Below, piece after piece: positions 52,007 through 60,272 of a DNA stretch of 64,000 nt (positions within the stretch are counted from its first letter, which is position 1; every line of letters starts with the position of its first letter). The position numbers were made by a program, and so were the translations under genes. The DNA comes from Pseudobdellovibrionaceae bacterium (GTDB taxonomy: Bacteria; Bdellovibrionota; Bdellovibrionia; Bdellovibrionales; Bdellovibrionaceae). A model generated the notes under the pieces. It made no database searches and was not told the origin of the DNA. It saw nothing but the letters and a program-made list of their open reading frames with translations. Location of the stretch: the NCBI GenBank assembly GCA_019637915.1, contig JAHBUV010000001.1, forward strand, positions 962,565 to 1,026,564, written 5' to 3'.

Positions 52007-52060
52007 GTACCCCCCCATGGCGGCTAGGTCTCCCCCCCCCCGGACCTGGTCGCCTTTTTT
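52007..52060 (+). ncRNA. candidate short sigma-54-dependent RNA with C-rich loops (or attenuated leader)
   Basis: The predicted transcript runs from about 52007 to the T run at 52055-52060, some 54 nt. It has seven C in a row near the 5' end (52010-52016) and ten C in a row (52032-52041) in the loop of the terminator hairpin. C-rich loops can pair with G-rich ribosome sites, as UCCC-type loops do in staphylococcal small RNAs. No such RNA is known to me from this lineage. It could instead be the amidase leader with an attenuator. Confidence 0.5.
52019..52060 (+). terminator. intrinsic terminator 36 nt before the amidase start
   Basis: GGCGGCTAGGTC pairs with GACCTGGTCGCC (12 bp, two G-U pairs) over a 12-base C-rich loop and is followed by TTTTTT. 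Both required elements are present. Confidence 0.85.
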
Positions 52061-52096
52061 ATTTCCCCCTCTGAAAAGCTGCCCCAAAATGAAACA

Positions 52097-52867
52097 ATGA
52101 GAGTGCTGTCCGCGTTGTTATTCGCTCTGCTCGCAGAACGGGCCCAGGCTTTTCACGTCATGATCGATCCCGGCCATGGCGGCGTCGACACCGGCGCCGT
52201 GCATGCGCAATTGAAAGAGGCCGATCTCGTTCTCGACCTGGCTTTCCGGCTGCGCGATCTTCTGCAAAAAGAGCCGGGTCTGCGCGTCAGCCTCACTCGC
52301 GACCAGGATCATCCCCTCACTCTCCCGGAGCGGGTGAAAAAAGCGGATGAGCAAAAGGCCGATCTCCTGGTGAGCTTGCACGCCAACGCCGCCCCCGACA
52401 GCAAAGCCCGCGGCCTCGAGTTTTTTTTCCAGAACAGCCTGCCGCCGGATGAGGACGCGCTCTATCTCGCCAACCTGGAAAACCAGTCCGTGAGCGGTCG
52501 CGAGGGACAGTCCCCCGGCGAGATCTCTCGCCGCGGCGACGTCGCCGCCATCGTCGAGGATTTGCATCGTCAGTCGCGCATGCTCTCAAGCCTGAATTTC
52601 TCGGAAATCCTGGCCAAACAGTGGAAAGGCGAAAAAGGCAAAGCCCCGTCGATCAAACAAGCGCCCTTCGTGGTGGTGAGCCAGGCCAGCATGCCCTCCG
52701 TCCTCGTCGAAGTCGGCTTCCTCACGCACCCGGCGGAGGCGAAAAAACTCGCGACCCTTTCTTACCGCGACGACTTGGCCCGCAAGATCCGCGACGCCCT
52801 CGTGGACTACCGCTCCCGGCACGGGTCCCGCGACCTTGGTCCGTCTCAAAGCGAGACTCGCCCCTGA
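52097..52867 (+). CDS. N-acetylmuramoyl-L-alanine amidase (Amidase_3)
   Basis: 256 residues with a signal peptide ending AERAQA. The zinc site of Amidase_3 is complete: H27 (DPGHGG), E41 (LKEADLVL), H95 (SLHANA), and the catalytic Glu in VEVGFLTHP. It cleaves the amide between muramic acid and the stem peptide, for cell separation or wall turnover. No ribosome site is evident; a three-codon frame (ATG AAA CAA TGA) overlaps the ATG. The sigma-54 promoter and terminator directly upstream suggest it is expressed by read-through or by another promoter. Confidence 0.93.
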   Translation: MRVLSALLFALLAERAQAFHVMIDPGHGGVDTGAVHAQLKEADLVLDLAFRLRDLLQKEPGLRVSLTRDQDHPLTLPERVKKADEQKADLLVSLHANAAPDSKARGLEFFFQNSLPPDEDALYLANLENQSVSGREGQSPGEISRRGDVAAIVEDLHRQSRMLSSLNFSEILAKQWKGEKGKAPSIKQAPFVVVSQASMPSVLVEVGFLTHPAEAKKLATLSYRDDLARKIRDALVDYRSRHGSRDLGPSQSETRP

Positions 52868-52924
52868 GTCAGTTTGAGATCGCCCCGGGACCGCGCTAAA
52901 ATGGTCTTTCAAGAGGGGGCTTCG

Positions 52925-53755
52925 ATGAAAAAATCCTTCCGTTTGATTCTCTCCTGCGCGCTGTCTTTTTCCCTGGCGCCGAGCGCCCTCGCCGCGCCGG
53001 ACAGGAAAACCGCCGCCGTCGAAGAAGCTTCCGAGCAGCTCAATCAAATTTATGATGTCCTGCGCCCCGCCCGCCGCGATGAAACGCTGGCGGAAGCCTA
53101 TTACCGCGCCGTTGTTTTCATCGACGCGGACGAGCAGCGGCAGCTCGAAGCGTACCTGGACGGACACGCCGGCGTGAAGACCCCGCAGGTGGAAAAAGCC
53201 GGCGACACCCTGGTCATCCGCTCCGGAAAAAGCGAGGCCCGCCTGCAGGTCCGCGCCGTCGGCGGCGAGGTCGAGCTGCGCCTGAACGGCCAACTGATCA
53301 CTGAAAAAGAATTGTCCTCCGCTTCGCTGCGCTGGAAAAAAATCGAAAAGATCCTGGGCGCGAGCGCCCGCGCGCAGAACGGCAAAGCCTCCCTGTGGTG
53401 GATCGTCGGCGTGCCGCCGGCCGAGGCCGGCCTCAGCGACATCTTCGGTTCGATCTCCACGGCCGGATGGATCACCATCGGCGGCGCCGTCGCCATCGCC
53501 GGCGTCATGCTCTACAAATACTACTCGAACAAAAAAGAGAGCAAAAAACGCCGCATCGCCGCCGCCACCCCGCAATGCACCGATCCCACGCCGTCTTGCT
53601 GCAACTACAATGGCTCTCTGATCAGCCACACCACGGGTTGCTGCCAGCAGATCGCCGTGGGCGCCCTCCGCCAAAGCACCGGCGCGTGCCCCACAACGAC
53701 CTCCACGACCAGCGGCGCGACGGTTTCCCCGGTCACCACGAGCGGCCAGCAGTGA
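52925..53755 (+). CDS. exported protein of unknown function with Cys-rich tail
   Basis: 276 residues starting MKKSFRLILSCALSFSLAPSALA, a signal peptide, with a purine-rich GAGGGGG upstream. A mixed alpha/beta part (about 25-165) precedes a membrane segment (WITIGGAVAIAGVMLY, about 178-198) and a lysine-rich stop-transfer (KKESKKRR). A tail with six Cys (about 212-255, PSCCNYN and GCCQQ) and a Thr/Ser-rich end follows. No family is recognised. Confidence 0.75.
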   Translation: MKKSFRLILSCALSFSLAPSALAAPDRKTAAVEEASEQLNQIYDVLRPARRDETLAEAYYRAVVFIDADEQRQLEAYLDGHAGVKTPQVEKAGDTLVIRSGKSEARLQVRAVGGEVELRLNGQLITEKELSSASLRWKKIEKILGASARAQNGKASLWWIVGVPPAEAGLSDIFGSISTAGWITIGGAVAIAGVMLYKYYSNKKESKKRRIAAATPQCTDPTPSCCNYNGSLISHTTGCCQQIAVGALRQSTGACPTTTSTTSGATVSPVTTSGQQ

Positions 53756-53781
53756 TATCCGATCTCTGACTGATTTCACCC

Positions 53782-53810
53782 TGGACAGCCCGCCTCGCGC
53801 CGTGTTTAAT
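53782..53810 (+). promoter_or_regulatory. probable sigma-70 promoter of rph, giving a leaderless message
   Basis: TGGACA and TTTAAT are spaced by 17 bases (five of six and four of six matches). The -10 ends 7 nt before the rph ATG at 53818, so transcription would start at or next to the ATG. No ribosome site precedes it. Confidence 0.55.
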
Positions 53811-53817
53811 CCGCCGC

Positions 53818-54546
53818 ATGCGCAATGACGGCCGTAAAAACCACCAGCTCCGCGAAGTGAAACTCACCCCCCACATCTCCGATTACGCCGAAGGTTCCTG
53901 CCTCGTCGAATTCGGCAACACCCGCGTGCTGTGCACCGCCAGTTACGAAGCGAAGCCGCCCTCCTGGCTGCAGGGTTCGGGGCAAGGTTGGGTCACGGCC
54001 GAGTACGGCATGTTGCCGCGTTCGACCCACACCCGCATGAAGCGCGACAAAACCGCCAGCGGCGGCCGCACGCAGGAAATCAGCCGGCTCATCGGCCGCA
54101 GCCTGCGCGCCGGCCTTGATCTCAGCGGTCTCGGCGAGCGCCAGATCACCGTCGACTGCGACGTGATCAACGCCGATGGCGGCACTCGCACCGCCGCCAT
54201 CACCGGCGGCTTCGTGGCACTGGCCCTGGCTTGCGAAAAACTCCTCGCCGTGGGCGAGATCAAACGCAACCCCCTGCAACACCAGATCGCCGCCATCAGC
54301 GTCGGCCTGGGCAAGACGGACCTGCTTCTGGACCTCAACTACGAAGAAGACTCCACCATCGGCACCGACATGAACGTCGTCATGACCGACGAGGGCAAAT
54401 TCGTCGAAGTGCAGGGCACCGCCGAGGACAAAGCCTTCAGCCATGAGCAACTGAACGCCCTGCTCTTCCTCGCCCAGAGCGGCATCGAGGAGCTCTTCCG
54501 CCACCAGGCCGTCCTCATCGGCCGCCTCCTGCCGAACAAACGCTGA
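53818..54546 (+). CDS. rph: ribonuclease PH
   Basis: 242 residues starting [20 protein letters not shown]. It trims the 3' ends of tRNA precursors by phosphorolysis. Typical motifs: [50 protein letters not shown] and [19 protein letters not shown]-like [15 protein letters not shown]. Length equals the family norm (about 240). Its stop overlaps the rdgB ATG by one base, a common rph-rdgB pair. Confidence 0.97.
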   Translation: MRNDGRKNHQLREVKLTPHISDYAEGSCLVEFGNTRVLCTASYEAKPPSWLQGSGQGWVTAEYGMLPRSTHTRMKRDKTASGGRTQEISRLIGRSLRAGLDLSGLGERQITVDCDVINADGGTRTAAITGGFVALALACEKLLAVGEIKRNPLQHQIAAISVGLGKTDLLLDLNYEEDSTIGTDMNVVMTDEGKFVEVQGTAEDKAFSHEQLNALLFLAQSGIEELFRHQAVLIGRLLPNKR

Positions 54547-55142
54547 TGGAACTGTGGATCGCCACCGGCAACGCCGGCAAATTGAAGGAGTTCCAGCTGC
54601 AGCTGAAAGAGATCGCCGATCTCAAGCTGCACGTGCAGAGTGAAATCCCCGGTTTCACGCCGCGCCCGGAAGACGGTCAGACCTTCCTCGACAACGCCCG
54701 CATCAAGGCCCGCACGCTCAAAGCCGTGCGTCCCGGCGTGTGGATCCTCGGCGAGGACGCCGGTCTCGAGGTCACCGGTCTCGGTCACTTCCCGGGCATC
54801 CACTCGGCCCGCTACGCCGGCCCCAAGGCCTCCGACAGTGAAAATGTTGCAAAGCTCCTCAAGATGATGCAGATCCGCCACGTCGCCGACCGTTCTGCCC
54901 GCTTTGTGTGCACCACCGTCGTCTTCACCCCCGCGGGCGAGGAATGGGTTTTCACCGGGGAGCTCAAAGGCCAGATCGCCAAGGTCCCGAGCGGCCAATT
55001 GGGTTTCGGTTACGACCCGGTTTTCATCCCCGAAGGCGAAACCAAGACGCTCGCCGAACTCGGCCCCGGCTATAAAATCCAGCACAGCCACCGCGCCCAG
55101 GCCCTGAAGCAATTCATCCAGAAGCTGCGCGGCTCCCTTTAA
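54546..55142 (+). CDS. rdgB: RdgB/HAM1 non-canonical purine NTP pyrophosphatase
   Basis: 198 residues. Family motifs are present: IATGNAGKLKEFQ at the N-terminus, FLDNARIKARTL, GEDAGLEV, HSARYAG and a C-terminal GFGYDPVFIPEG. It removes dITP, ITP and XTP from the nucleotide pool. The one-base overlap with rph makes an operon. The promoter for prs begins after this gene. Confidence 0.96.
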   Translation: MELWIATGNAGKLKEFQLQLKEIADLKLHVQSEIPGFTPRPEDGQTFLDNARIKARTLKAVRPGVWILGEDAGLEVTGLGHFPGIHSARYAGPKASDSENVAKLLKMMQIRHVADRSARFVCTTVVFTPAGEEWVFTGELKGQIAKVPSGQLGFGYDPVFIPEGETKTLAELGPGYKIQHSHRAQALKQFIQKLRGSL

Positions 55143-55231
55143 AAATCCGTGTCGGAAAAAAAAGATCACCCCGTCCTCAAGACGCGCGCCAGGAGTTTCC
55201 CTGGCGCTCACCGCCACGGACAAAAGCGTGT

Positions 55232-55260
55232 GACATTTGCCCGGTCGATTTGCTAGCTTT
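55232..55260 (+). promoter_or_regulatory. possible sigma-70 promoter of prs
   Basis: GTGACA and an extended -10 (TGCTAGCTT) are spaced by 18 bases, about 35 nt before the prs ATG. A hairpin (GCGCCAGG/CCTGGCGC, 55186-55207) lies upstream and may mark the rdgB end. Confidence 0.45.
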
Positions 55261-55290
55261 TCCCCGTCTTCTGAGGGGCGAGGGGGCAAA

Positions 55291-56232
55291 ATGGGTCTGA
55301 AGTTATTTTCCGGAAACGCGAATCCCGAACTGGCGCGAAAAGTCGCCGAATCTCTCGGGACTGAGCTCAGTCACTGTGAAGTCGGCACCTTCGCCGACGG
55401 CGAGATCCAGGTGGAAATCCACGAAAGCGTGCGGGGCGAACATGTCTTCGTCCTGCAGAGCACCTGCCCGCCGGTGAACCAAAGCTACATGGAGCTCTTC
55501 ATCATGCTGGACGCCCTGAAGCGGGCCTCCGCCAAGCACATCACCGCCGTGATCCCCTACTTCGGTTACGCCCGCCAGGACCGCAAAGTGGCGCCCCGGG
55601 CCCCGATCTCGGCCAAGTGCATGGCCGATCTGATCACCACGGCCGGCGCCCAGCGCATCGTCGCCGTCGACCTGCATGCCGCCCAGATCCAAGGCTTTTT
55701 CAATGTTCCCGTCGACCACCTTTTCGCCATCCCCACCCTGGCCCGTGCCTGGCGCGAAAATATGGGCACAGGCTCGGAATTTGTCGCGGTGAGTCCCGAT
55801 GCCGGGGGGGTGGAGCGTTGCCGGGCCTTCGCCAAGCGCATCGAGGCCTCCATCGCCATCATTGATAAACGCCGTTCCGGGCCCAATGAGGCCAAAGCCC
55901 TGCATCTGATCGGGGATGTGACGGGAAAAACCGCCATTATCGTGGACGATATGATCGATACGGCAGGAACGCTGACACAAGCTGTTGACAGTCTCTACAA
56001 GAATGGTGCAAAACGTGTCTTCGCCGTTGCGACCCATCCTGTTTTATCCGGTCCGGCCATTTCCCGTTTGAAGGAAAGCCCGATTGAAAAAGTGTGGGTG
56101 ACAGACTCGATTCCCCTGTCCGAAGCGGCGAAAAACTGTGGAAAAATCGAAGTGATTTCCGTCGCCCCGGTGCTGGCGGAGGCCATCAAGAGAATCCACG
56201 GAAACGACTCCGTGAGTTCTTTGTTCGACTGA
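55291..56232 (+). CDS. prs: ribose-phosphate pyrophosphokinase
   Basis: 313 residues starting MGLKLFSGNANPELA. It makes PRPP from ribose-5-phosphate and ATP. Motifs include the flexible loop YFGYARQDRK, the PRPP-binding loop VDDMIDTAGTL and the divalent-ion site DLHAAQIQGFF. Length matches bacterial Prs (about 315). A frame beginning at 55237 is longer but the ATG at 55291 matches the family start and has GAGGGGGC before it. Confidence 0.96.
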   Translation: MGLKLFSGNANPELARKVAESLGTELSHCEVGTFADGEIQVEIHESVRGEHVFVLQSTCPPVNQSYMELFIMLDALKRASAKHITAVIPYFGYARQDRKVAPRAPISAKCMADLITTAGAQRIVAVDLHAAQIQGFFNVPVDHLFAIPTLARAWRENMGTGSEFVAVSPDAGGVERCRAFAKRIEASIAIIDKRRSGPNEAKALHLIGDVTGKTAIIVDDMIDTAGTLTQAVDSLYKNGAKRVFAVATHPVLSGPAISRLKESPIEKVWVTDSIPLSEAAKNCGKIEVISVAPVLAEAIKRIHGNDSVSSLFD

Positions 56233-56251
56233 TTGTTGAAGAGGTGACTGA

Positions 56252-56920
56252 ATGAAACAACGTATCGATCTCTCCGTTGAAGCCCGCGAGACCGGCAAAC
56301 ACAACAGCCGCGCCCTCCGTCGCGATCGCAAAGTGCCCGCCGTGATCTACGGCGCCACCGAAAACAAAAACCTGTGGGTCGCCGAAGGTGACATCGTTCG
56401 CTACAACGTGCGCGCCTACGAAAACGCCCTCTTCAACCTGAAAAGCGGTGACAGCGCGGTTGGCGGCAAAGTCGTCCTGATCAAAAAGGTCGATGTGCAT
56501 CCCCTGACCCGTCGTCCGCAACACGTCGACTTCTTCGCGCTGGATCTGAAAAAGACCGTGCGCGTGAGCGTCGAAATCCGTCTCGAAGGCAAACCGATCG
56601 GTCTGTCCGACGGCGGTCTGTTGAGCGTCGTGGCCCGCTCCATCGAAGTAGAGTGCTTGCCGACGGATATCCCGGGCGCCATCGTGGCCGATGTGTCCGG
56701 TCTCGGCGTGGGCGATGCCCTGCACGTCTCTGACCTGCAAATCCCGGAGAACATCAAAGTCATCACCGGCGCGGAACAAACCCTCGCCGTCGTGAACGTC
56801 ATCGAAGAAGAAGCCGCTCCGGCCGCCGATGCCGCCGCTGCTGCTCCGGTTGCGGGTGCTGCGGCCCCGGCCGCAGGCGCCGCCGCCGCTCCGGCTAAAG
56901 AAGGCGAAAAGAAGAAGTAA
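56252..56920 (+). CDS. rplY: 50S ribosomal protein L25/general stress protein Ctc
   Basis: 222 residues, the long Ctc form. The N-terminal L25 domain (RRDRKVPAVIYG, DFFALD) binds 5S rRNA. A C-terminal TL5-type domain and an Ala/Pro-rich tail ending in KEGEKKK follow. The prs-rplY-pth-ychF order is widespread. Ribosome site GAGGTGACTG precedes the ATG. A strong terminator lies between this gene and pth. Confidence 0.95.
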   Translation: MKQRIDLSVEARETGKHNSRALRRDRKVPAVIYGATENKNLWVAEGDIVRYNVRAYENALFNLKSGDSAVGGKVVLIKKVDVHPLTRRPQHVDFFALDLKKTVRVSVEIRLEGKPIGLSDGGLLSVVARSIEVECLPTDIPGAIVADVSGLGVGDALHVSDLQIPENIKVITGAEQTLAVVNVIEEEAAPAADAAAAAPVAGAAAPAAGAAAAPAKEGEKKK

Positions 56921-56945
56921 TTCTTCGTTTCCAAGGGATTTTTCG

Positions 56946-56977
56946 AAAAGCGGTGGGTTGCCCTCACCGCTTTTTTA
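56946..56977 (+). terminator. intrinsic terminator after rplY
   Basis: AAAAGCGGTG and CACCGCTTTT form a 10-bp stem over a nine-base loop, with six T from 56971 partly in the stem. It lies 25 nt after the stop. Confidence 0.88.
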
Positions 56978-56992
56978 TTTCAGGATGCTCTC

Positions 56993-57553
56993 ATGTGGTT
57001 GATCGTCGGTCTTGGCAATCCCGGAACAAAGTACGCGCTCACGCGGCATAACATCGGCTTTATGGCCGTGGATGATCTGCTGCGCTCTCTCGAGGCGCCC
57101 GCCAGCCGCACGGACTTCAAGGCCCTGGTGAACAAGTTCAAATGGGACGGCGAAGAGATCGTGACCGTGCAGCCGCAGACCTACATGAATCTCTCTGGGG
57201 ATTCGGTGCGGCCCCTGATGGACTTCTACAAGATCCCGCTGGAAAAACTCATCGTCGTGCATGACGAAGTGGACCTGCCTTTCGGAAAAATGAAATTGCA
57301 GAAAAACCGCAGCCCCGGCGGCCACAACGGCATCAAGGACATCACCGCGAAGATGGCCTCCCAGGATTACCTGCGCGTGCGTCTGGGCGTGGGCCGTCCC
57401 GCCGATCCCCGCTTCAACGTCGCCGACTACGTCCTGCAGAAATTCTCCGACGAGGAAATGGCCGCCATGCCCGAGTTCCTCAATCGCGCCACCGAGGCCC
57501 TCGAAGCCCTGATCTTCGAAGGCCTCGCCAAAGCCAGCAACCGCTTCAACTGA
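56993..57553 (+). CDS. pth: peptidyl-tRNA hydrolase
   Basis: 186 residues starting MWLIVGLGNPGTKYALTRHNIG. The catalytic His is in TRHNIGF, and Asp and the Asn of the site are in KPQTYMNLSG-like QPQTYMNLSG and in VVHDEVDLPFG. It frees tRNA from stalled peptidyl-tRNA. AGGAT lies before the ATG, just downstream of the rplY terminator, so it may also have its own promoter there. The gene ends at the start of a long inverted repeat. Confidence 0.96.
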   Translation: MWLIVGLGNPGTKYALTRHNIGFMAVDDLLRSLEAPASRTDFKALVNKFKWDGEEIVTVQPQTYMNLSGDSVRPLMDFYKIPLEKLIVVHDEVDLPFGKMKLQKNRSPGGHNGIKDITAKMASQDYLRVRLGVGRPADPRFNVADYVLQKFSDEEMAAMPEFLNRATEALEALIFEGLAKASNRFN

Positions 57554-57669
57554 AGGTACCGCCTACTTTTGGGTATCCCACTGTGTCATTGTCGGCCTCT
57601 GGCGAATCTGGTATTCCAATTCCCTGGCTTAATGACACAGTGGGATACCCAAAAGTAGGCGGTACCTTC
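57552..57669. repeat. perfect 39-bp inverted repeat with 40-nt loop between pth and ychF
   Basis: The left arm starts GAAGGTACCGCCTACTTTTG (57552-57590) and the right arm (57631-57669) is its exact complement. The first arm overlaps the pth stop codon, and the second ends directly beside the ychF ribosome site. Its opening GAAGGTACC resembles GAAAGGTGCC of the palindrome at 32357, so both may belong to one class of REP-like or miniature elements. Confidence 0.93.
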
Positions 57670-57679
57670 GGGAGGGAAA

Positions 57680-58780
57680 ATGGCGTTGCAGGTGGGGATT
57701 GTTGGACTTCCGAACGTGGGGAAATCGACCTTGTTCAATGCGCTGACCAGCGCCAAGGCCGAGGCCGCGAACTATCCGTTCTGCACCATCGATCCCAACG
57801 TCGGCGTCGTCACCGTGCCGGACCCGCGCATGGACCGCATCACCCAGTTCATCAAACCCCAGAGCGTCGTGCCCACGACAATTGAATTTGTTGATATCGC
57901 CGGCATCGTCAAGGGCGCCAGCCAGGGCGAGGGCCTGGGCAACCAGTTCCTCTCCCACATCCGCCAGACCGACGCCATCGTGCACGTCGTGCGCTGCTTC
58001 GACGACCCGAACATCATCCACGTCGCCGGCTCCGTCGATCCGACCCGCGACATGGAGATCATCAACATGGAACTCATGCTGGCCGACCTCGACACCGTCG
58101 ACAAACGCCTGAAGCGCATCGAGAAAGCCGCGCGTTCGACCGCCGACAAAAAACTGAAGCTCGAGTACGACGTCACGCTCAAGATCCACACCGCCCTCGG
58201 CAAAGGGCTGCCCGCCCGCTCCATCGAGTACAACGAGCTCGAGGCCCCCGTGGTGCGCGACTTCCACCTGCTGACCATGAAGCCGGTCCTTTACGCCTGC
58301 AACGTCTCCGACGTCGACTTCGCCGCCGGTGGCAACGACTGGACCCGCGCCGTCGAAAAGCGCGCCAAGGAGGAAGGCAACAACGCCATCCTCATCTGCT
58401 CCGCCATGGAGGCCGAGATCGCGCAACTGCCGCCGGAAGAGCGCCAGGAGTTCCTGGCCTCGATGAACGCCACCGAGCCCGGCCTGCACCGCCTGATCCG
58501 CGAAGCCTACAAACTCCTCGGCCTGCAGACCTACTTCACCGCCGGTGAAAAGGAAGTGCGCGCCTGGACGATCCGCGCCGGCATGAAGGCCCCGCAAGCG
58601 GCCGGCGTCATCCACACCGACTTCGAAAAAGGCTTCATCCGCGCCGAGACCTACCACTGCGAGGACCTTTTCAAACTCGGCAGCGAACAGGCCGTCAAAG
58701 AAGCCGGCAAGTACCGCTCCGAAGGCAAAGAGTACGTCGTTCAAGACGGCGACGTCCTGTTCTTCCGCTTCAACGTCTGA
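57680..58780 (+). CDS. ychF: YchF/OLA1-type redox-responsive ATPase/GTPase
   Basis: 366 residues. The G1 motif GLPNVGKSTLF, DIAGIVKGAS, and the NVSD and TGS-domain regions are present (C-terminal TGS from about 280: LQTYFTAGEKEVRAW, then IHTDFEKGFIRAE). YchF prefers ATP and binds ribosomes. GGGAGGG lies four bases before the ATG. The message may open in the inverted repeat loop or inside it, so the hairpin could affect translation. A downstream gene follows after 16 nt. Confidence 0.96.
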   Translation: MALQVGIVGLPNVGKSTLFNALTSAKAEAANYPFCTIDPNVGVVTVPDPRMDRITQFIKPQSVVPTTIEFVDIAGIVKGASQGEGLGNQFLSHIRQTDAIVHVVRCFDDPNIIHVAGSVDPTRDMEIINMELMLADLDTVDKRLKRIEKAARSTADKKLKLEYDVTLKIHTALGKGLPARSIEYNELEAPVVRDFHLLTMKPVLYACNVSDVDFAAGGNDWTRAVEKRAKEEGNNAILICSAMEAEIAQLPPEERQEFLASMNATEPGLHRLIREAYKLLGLQTYFTAGEKEVRAWTIRAGMKAPQAAGVIHTDFEKGFIRAETYHCEDLFKLGSEQAVKEAGKYRSEGKEYVVQDGDVLFFRFNV

Positions 58781-58796
58781 AGAAACGGGTGACGAC

Positions 58797-60272
58797 ATGG
58801 CCGAACTGGATCCTCTGCTGCGTTTGAGCGCCGGCGATCTCGCCACCCGCATCCGCGACCGGGACGTCAGTCCCGGCGAAGTCCTCGAGACCCACATCCG
58901 TCGCCTGCGGCAGGTGAATCCGGCGCTGAACGCCGTCGCCGAAGAGCACTTCGAGCAGGCCCGCGAGGAAGCCGCCGTGCAGACCAAGATCCTCATGGAC
59001 AAAGACCCCGCCGAACTGCCGCCGTTTTTCGGCGTGCCCTTCACCTGCAAGGAGATGCTGGCGGTGCGCGGGATGAAGTCCACGGCCGGGGCCGTGCACT
59101 GGCGCGAACACCGCGCCGACAAGGATGCCAGCGTTTATCACCGGCTGCGCCAGGCGGGCGCCAATCTGCTGGCCACCACCAACGTGCCGGAACTGGGATT
59201 CTGGTTCGAATGCGAAAATCCCGTCTACGGACGCACCAACAATCCCTATGACCCGCGCCGCACCTGCGGCGGCAGCAGCGGCGGCGAAGGGGCCCTGATC
59301 GGCGCCGGCGCCTCCCCCATGGGATTGGGCAGCGACATCGGCGGCAGCATCCGCATGCCCGCGGCGTTTTGCGGCGTCTTCGGTCACAAGCCCAGCAACC
59401 ACCTGCTGCCGCTCACCGGTCACTTTCCCTTTTCCAACGAGGACTTCCGGAATTTGCGGGGCGAACGTTATCCGCTGACGACGACGGGATTCCTGTCGCG
59501 CTCGGCCCGCGACCTCGCGCCCTTGCTGAGGATCCTGAAAGGCCCCGACGGCATCGACCTGGAGACCCGCGACGTGAACCTGCGCCAGGCGCCCCGCGAT
59601 CCTTCCCGCTGGCGGGTGCTGGTGTGCGAGGATCCGATTTTCCACCTGTCGGGCCGCGCCGAAGCCCCGGTGCGCGCCAGCGTGCAGAAGGCCGCGCGTT
59701 TGTTCGAGCAATACGGCGCCCGCATGGAAACCTTCGACGAGCGCTTTTTCCTGCGCGGCGTGGAGCTGTGGATCGACGCCGTCAAAGCCACGAAGGACCG
59801 CAGCTTCCAGGATCTGCTGAATCCGAACGGCCCCCTGCACGTGGGACGTGAAATCGCGCGCAGCCTGTTCGGCCGCGGCCAGTACTCGTGGCCGAGCCTC
59901 CTCACCCTGCTCCTGGAAAAATGGATGGTGAGTTCCGACGAGCGCGTCGGCCGCTCCCTGCGGGAACTCGCCCGCATGAAGCGGGAGTTCCACCGGATCC
60001 TGGGCGATGACGGTTTGCTGTTGTGCCCGGTGCACCCGCGAACGGCCCCCCGCCACCGCGCCACCCTGCAGGGACCTTTTGATTTCATCGGCACCGGGAT
60101 CTTCAACGCGCTGGAAGTGCCGGCGACCTCCATCCCCATGGGTTTTGATGACCACCAACTGCCCCTGGCGGTGCAGGCGGTGGCCGCGCCCTTTCAGGAC
60201 GATCTGACCATCGCCGCGGCCGAGGTTCTGGAATCGGCCTTCGGCGGCTGGTCCCCGCCCTCATCGCTGTGA
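58797..60272 (+). CDS. amidase-signature enzyme
   Basis: 491 residues. The Ser-cisSer-Lys triad of the amidase signature family is seen: K of PFTCKEM, the GGSSGGEG loop, and S of GSDIGGSIR. The overall layout is nearer to FAAH-like and general amidases than to GatA, as no gatB or gatC is adjacent. Substrate is unknown. Its 3' end overlaps the convergent oppC by 79 nt, so the last 26 or so residues are encoded on both strands. Confidence 0.92.
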   Translation: MAELDPLLRLSAGDLATRIRDRDVSPGEVLETHIRRLRQVNPALNAVAEEHFEQAREEAAVQTKILMDKDPAELPPFFGVPFTCKEMLAVRGMKSTAGAVHWREHRADKDASVYHRLRQAGANLLATTNVPELGFWFECENPVYGRTNNPYDPRRTCGGSSGGEGALIGAGASPMGLGSDIGGSIRMPAAFCGVFGHKPSNHLLPLTGHFPFSNEDFRNLRGERYPLTTTGFLSRSARDLAPLLRILKGPDGIDLETRDVNLRQAPRDPSRWRVLVCEDPIFHLSGRAEAPVRASVQKAARLFEQYGARMETFDERFFLRGVELWIDAVKATKDRSFQDLLNPNGPLHVGREIARSLFGRGQYSWPSLLTLLLEKWMVSSDERVGRSLRELARMKREFHRILGDDGLLLCPVHPRTAPRHRATLQGPFDFIGTGIFNALEVPATSIPMGFDDHQLPLAVQAVAAPFQDDLTIAAAEVLESAFGGWSPPSSL

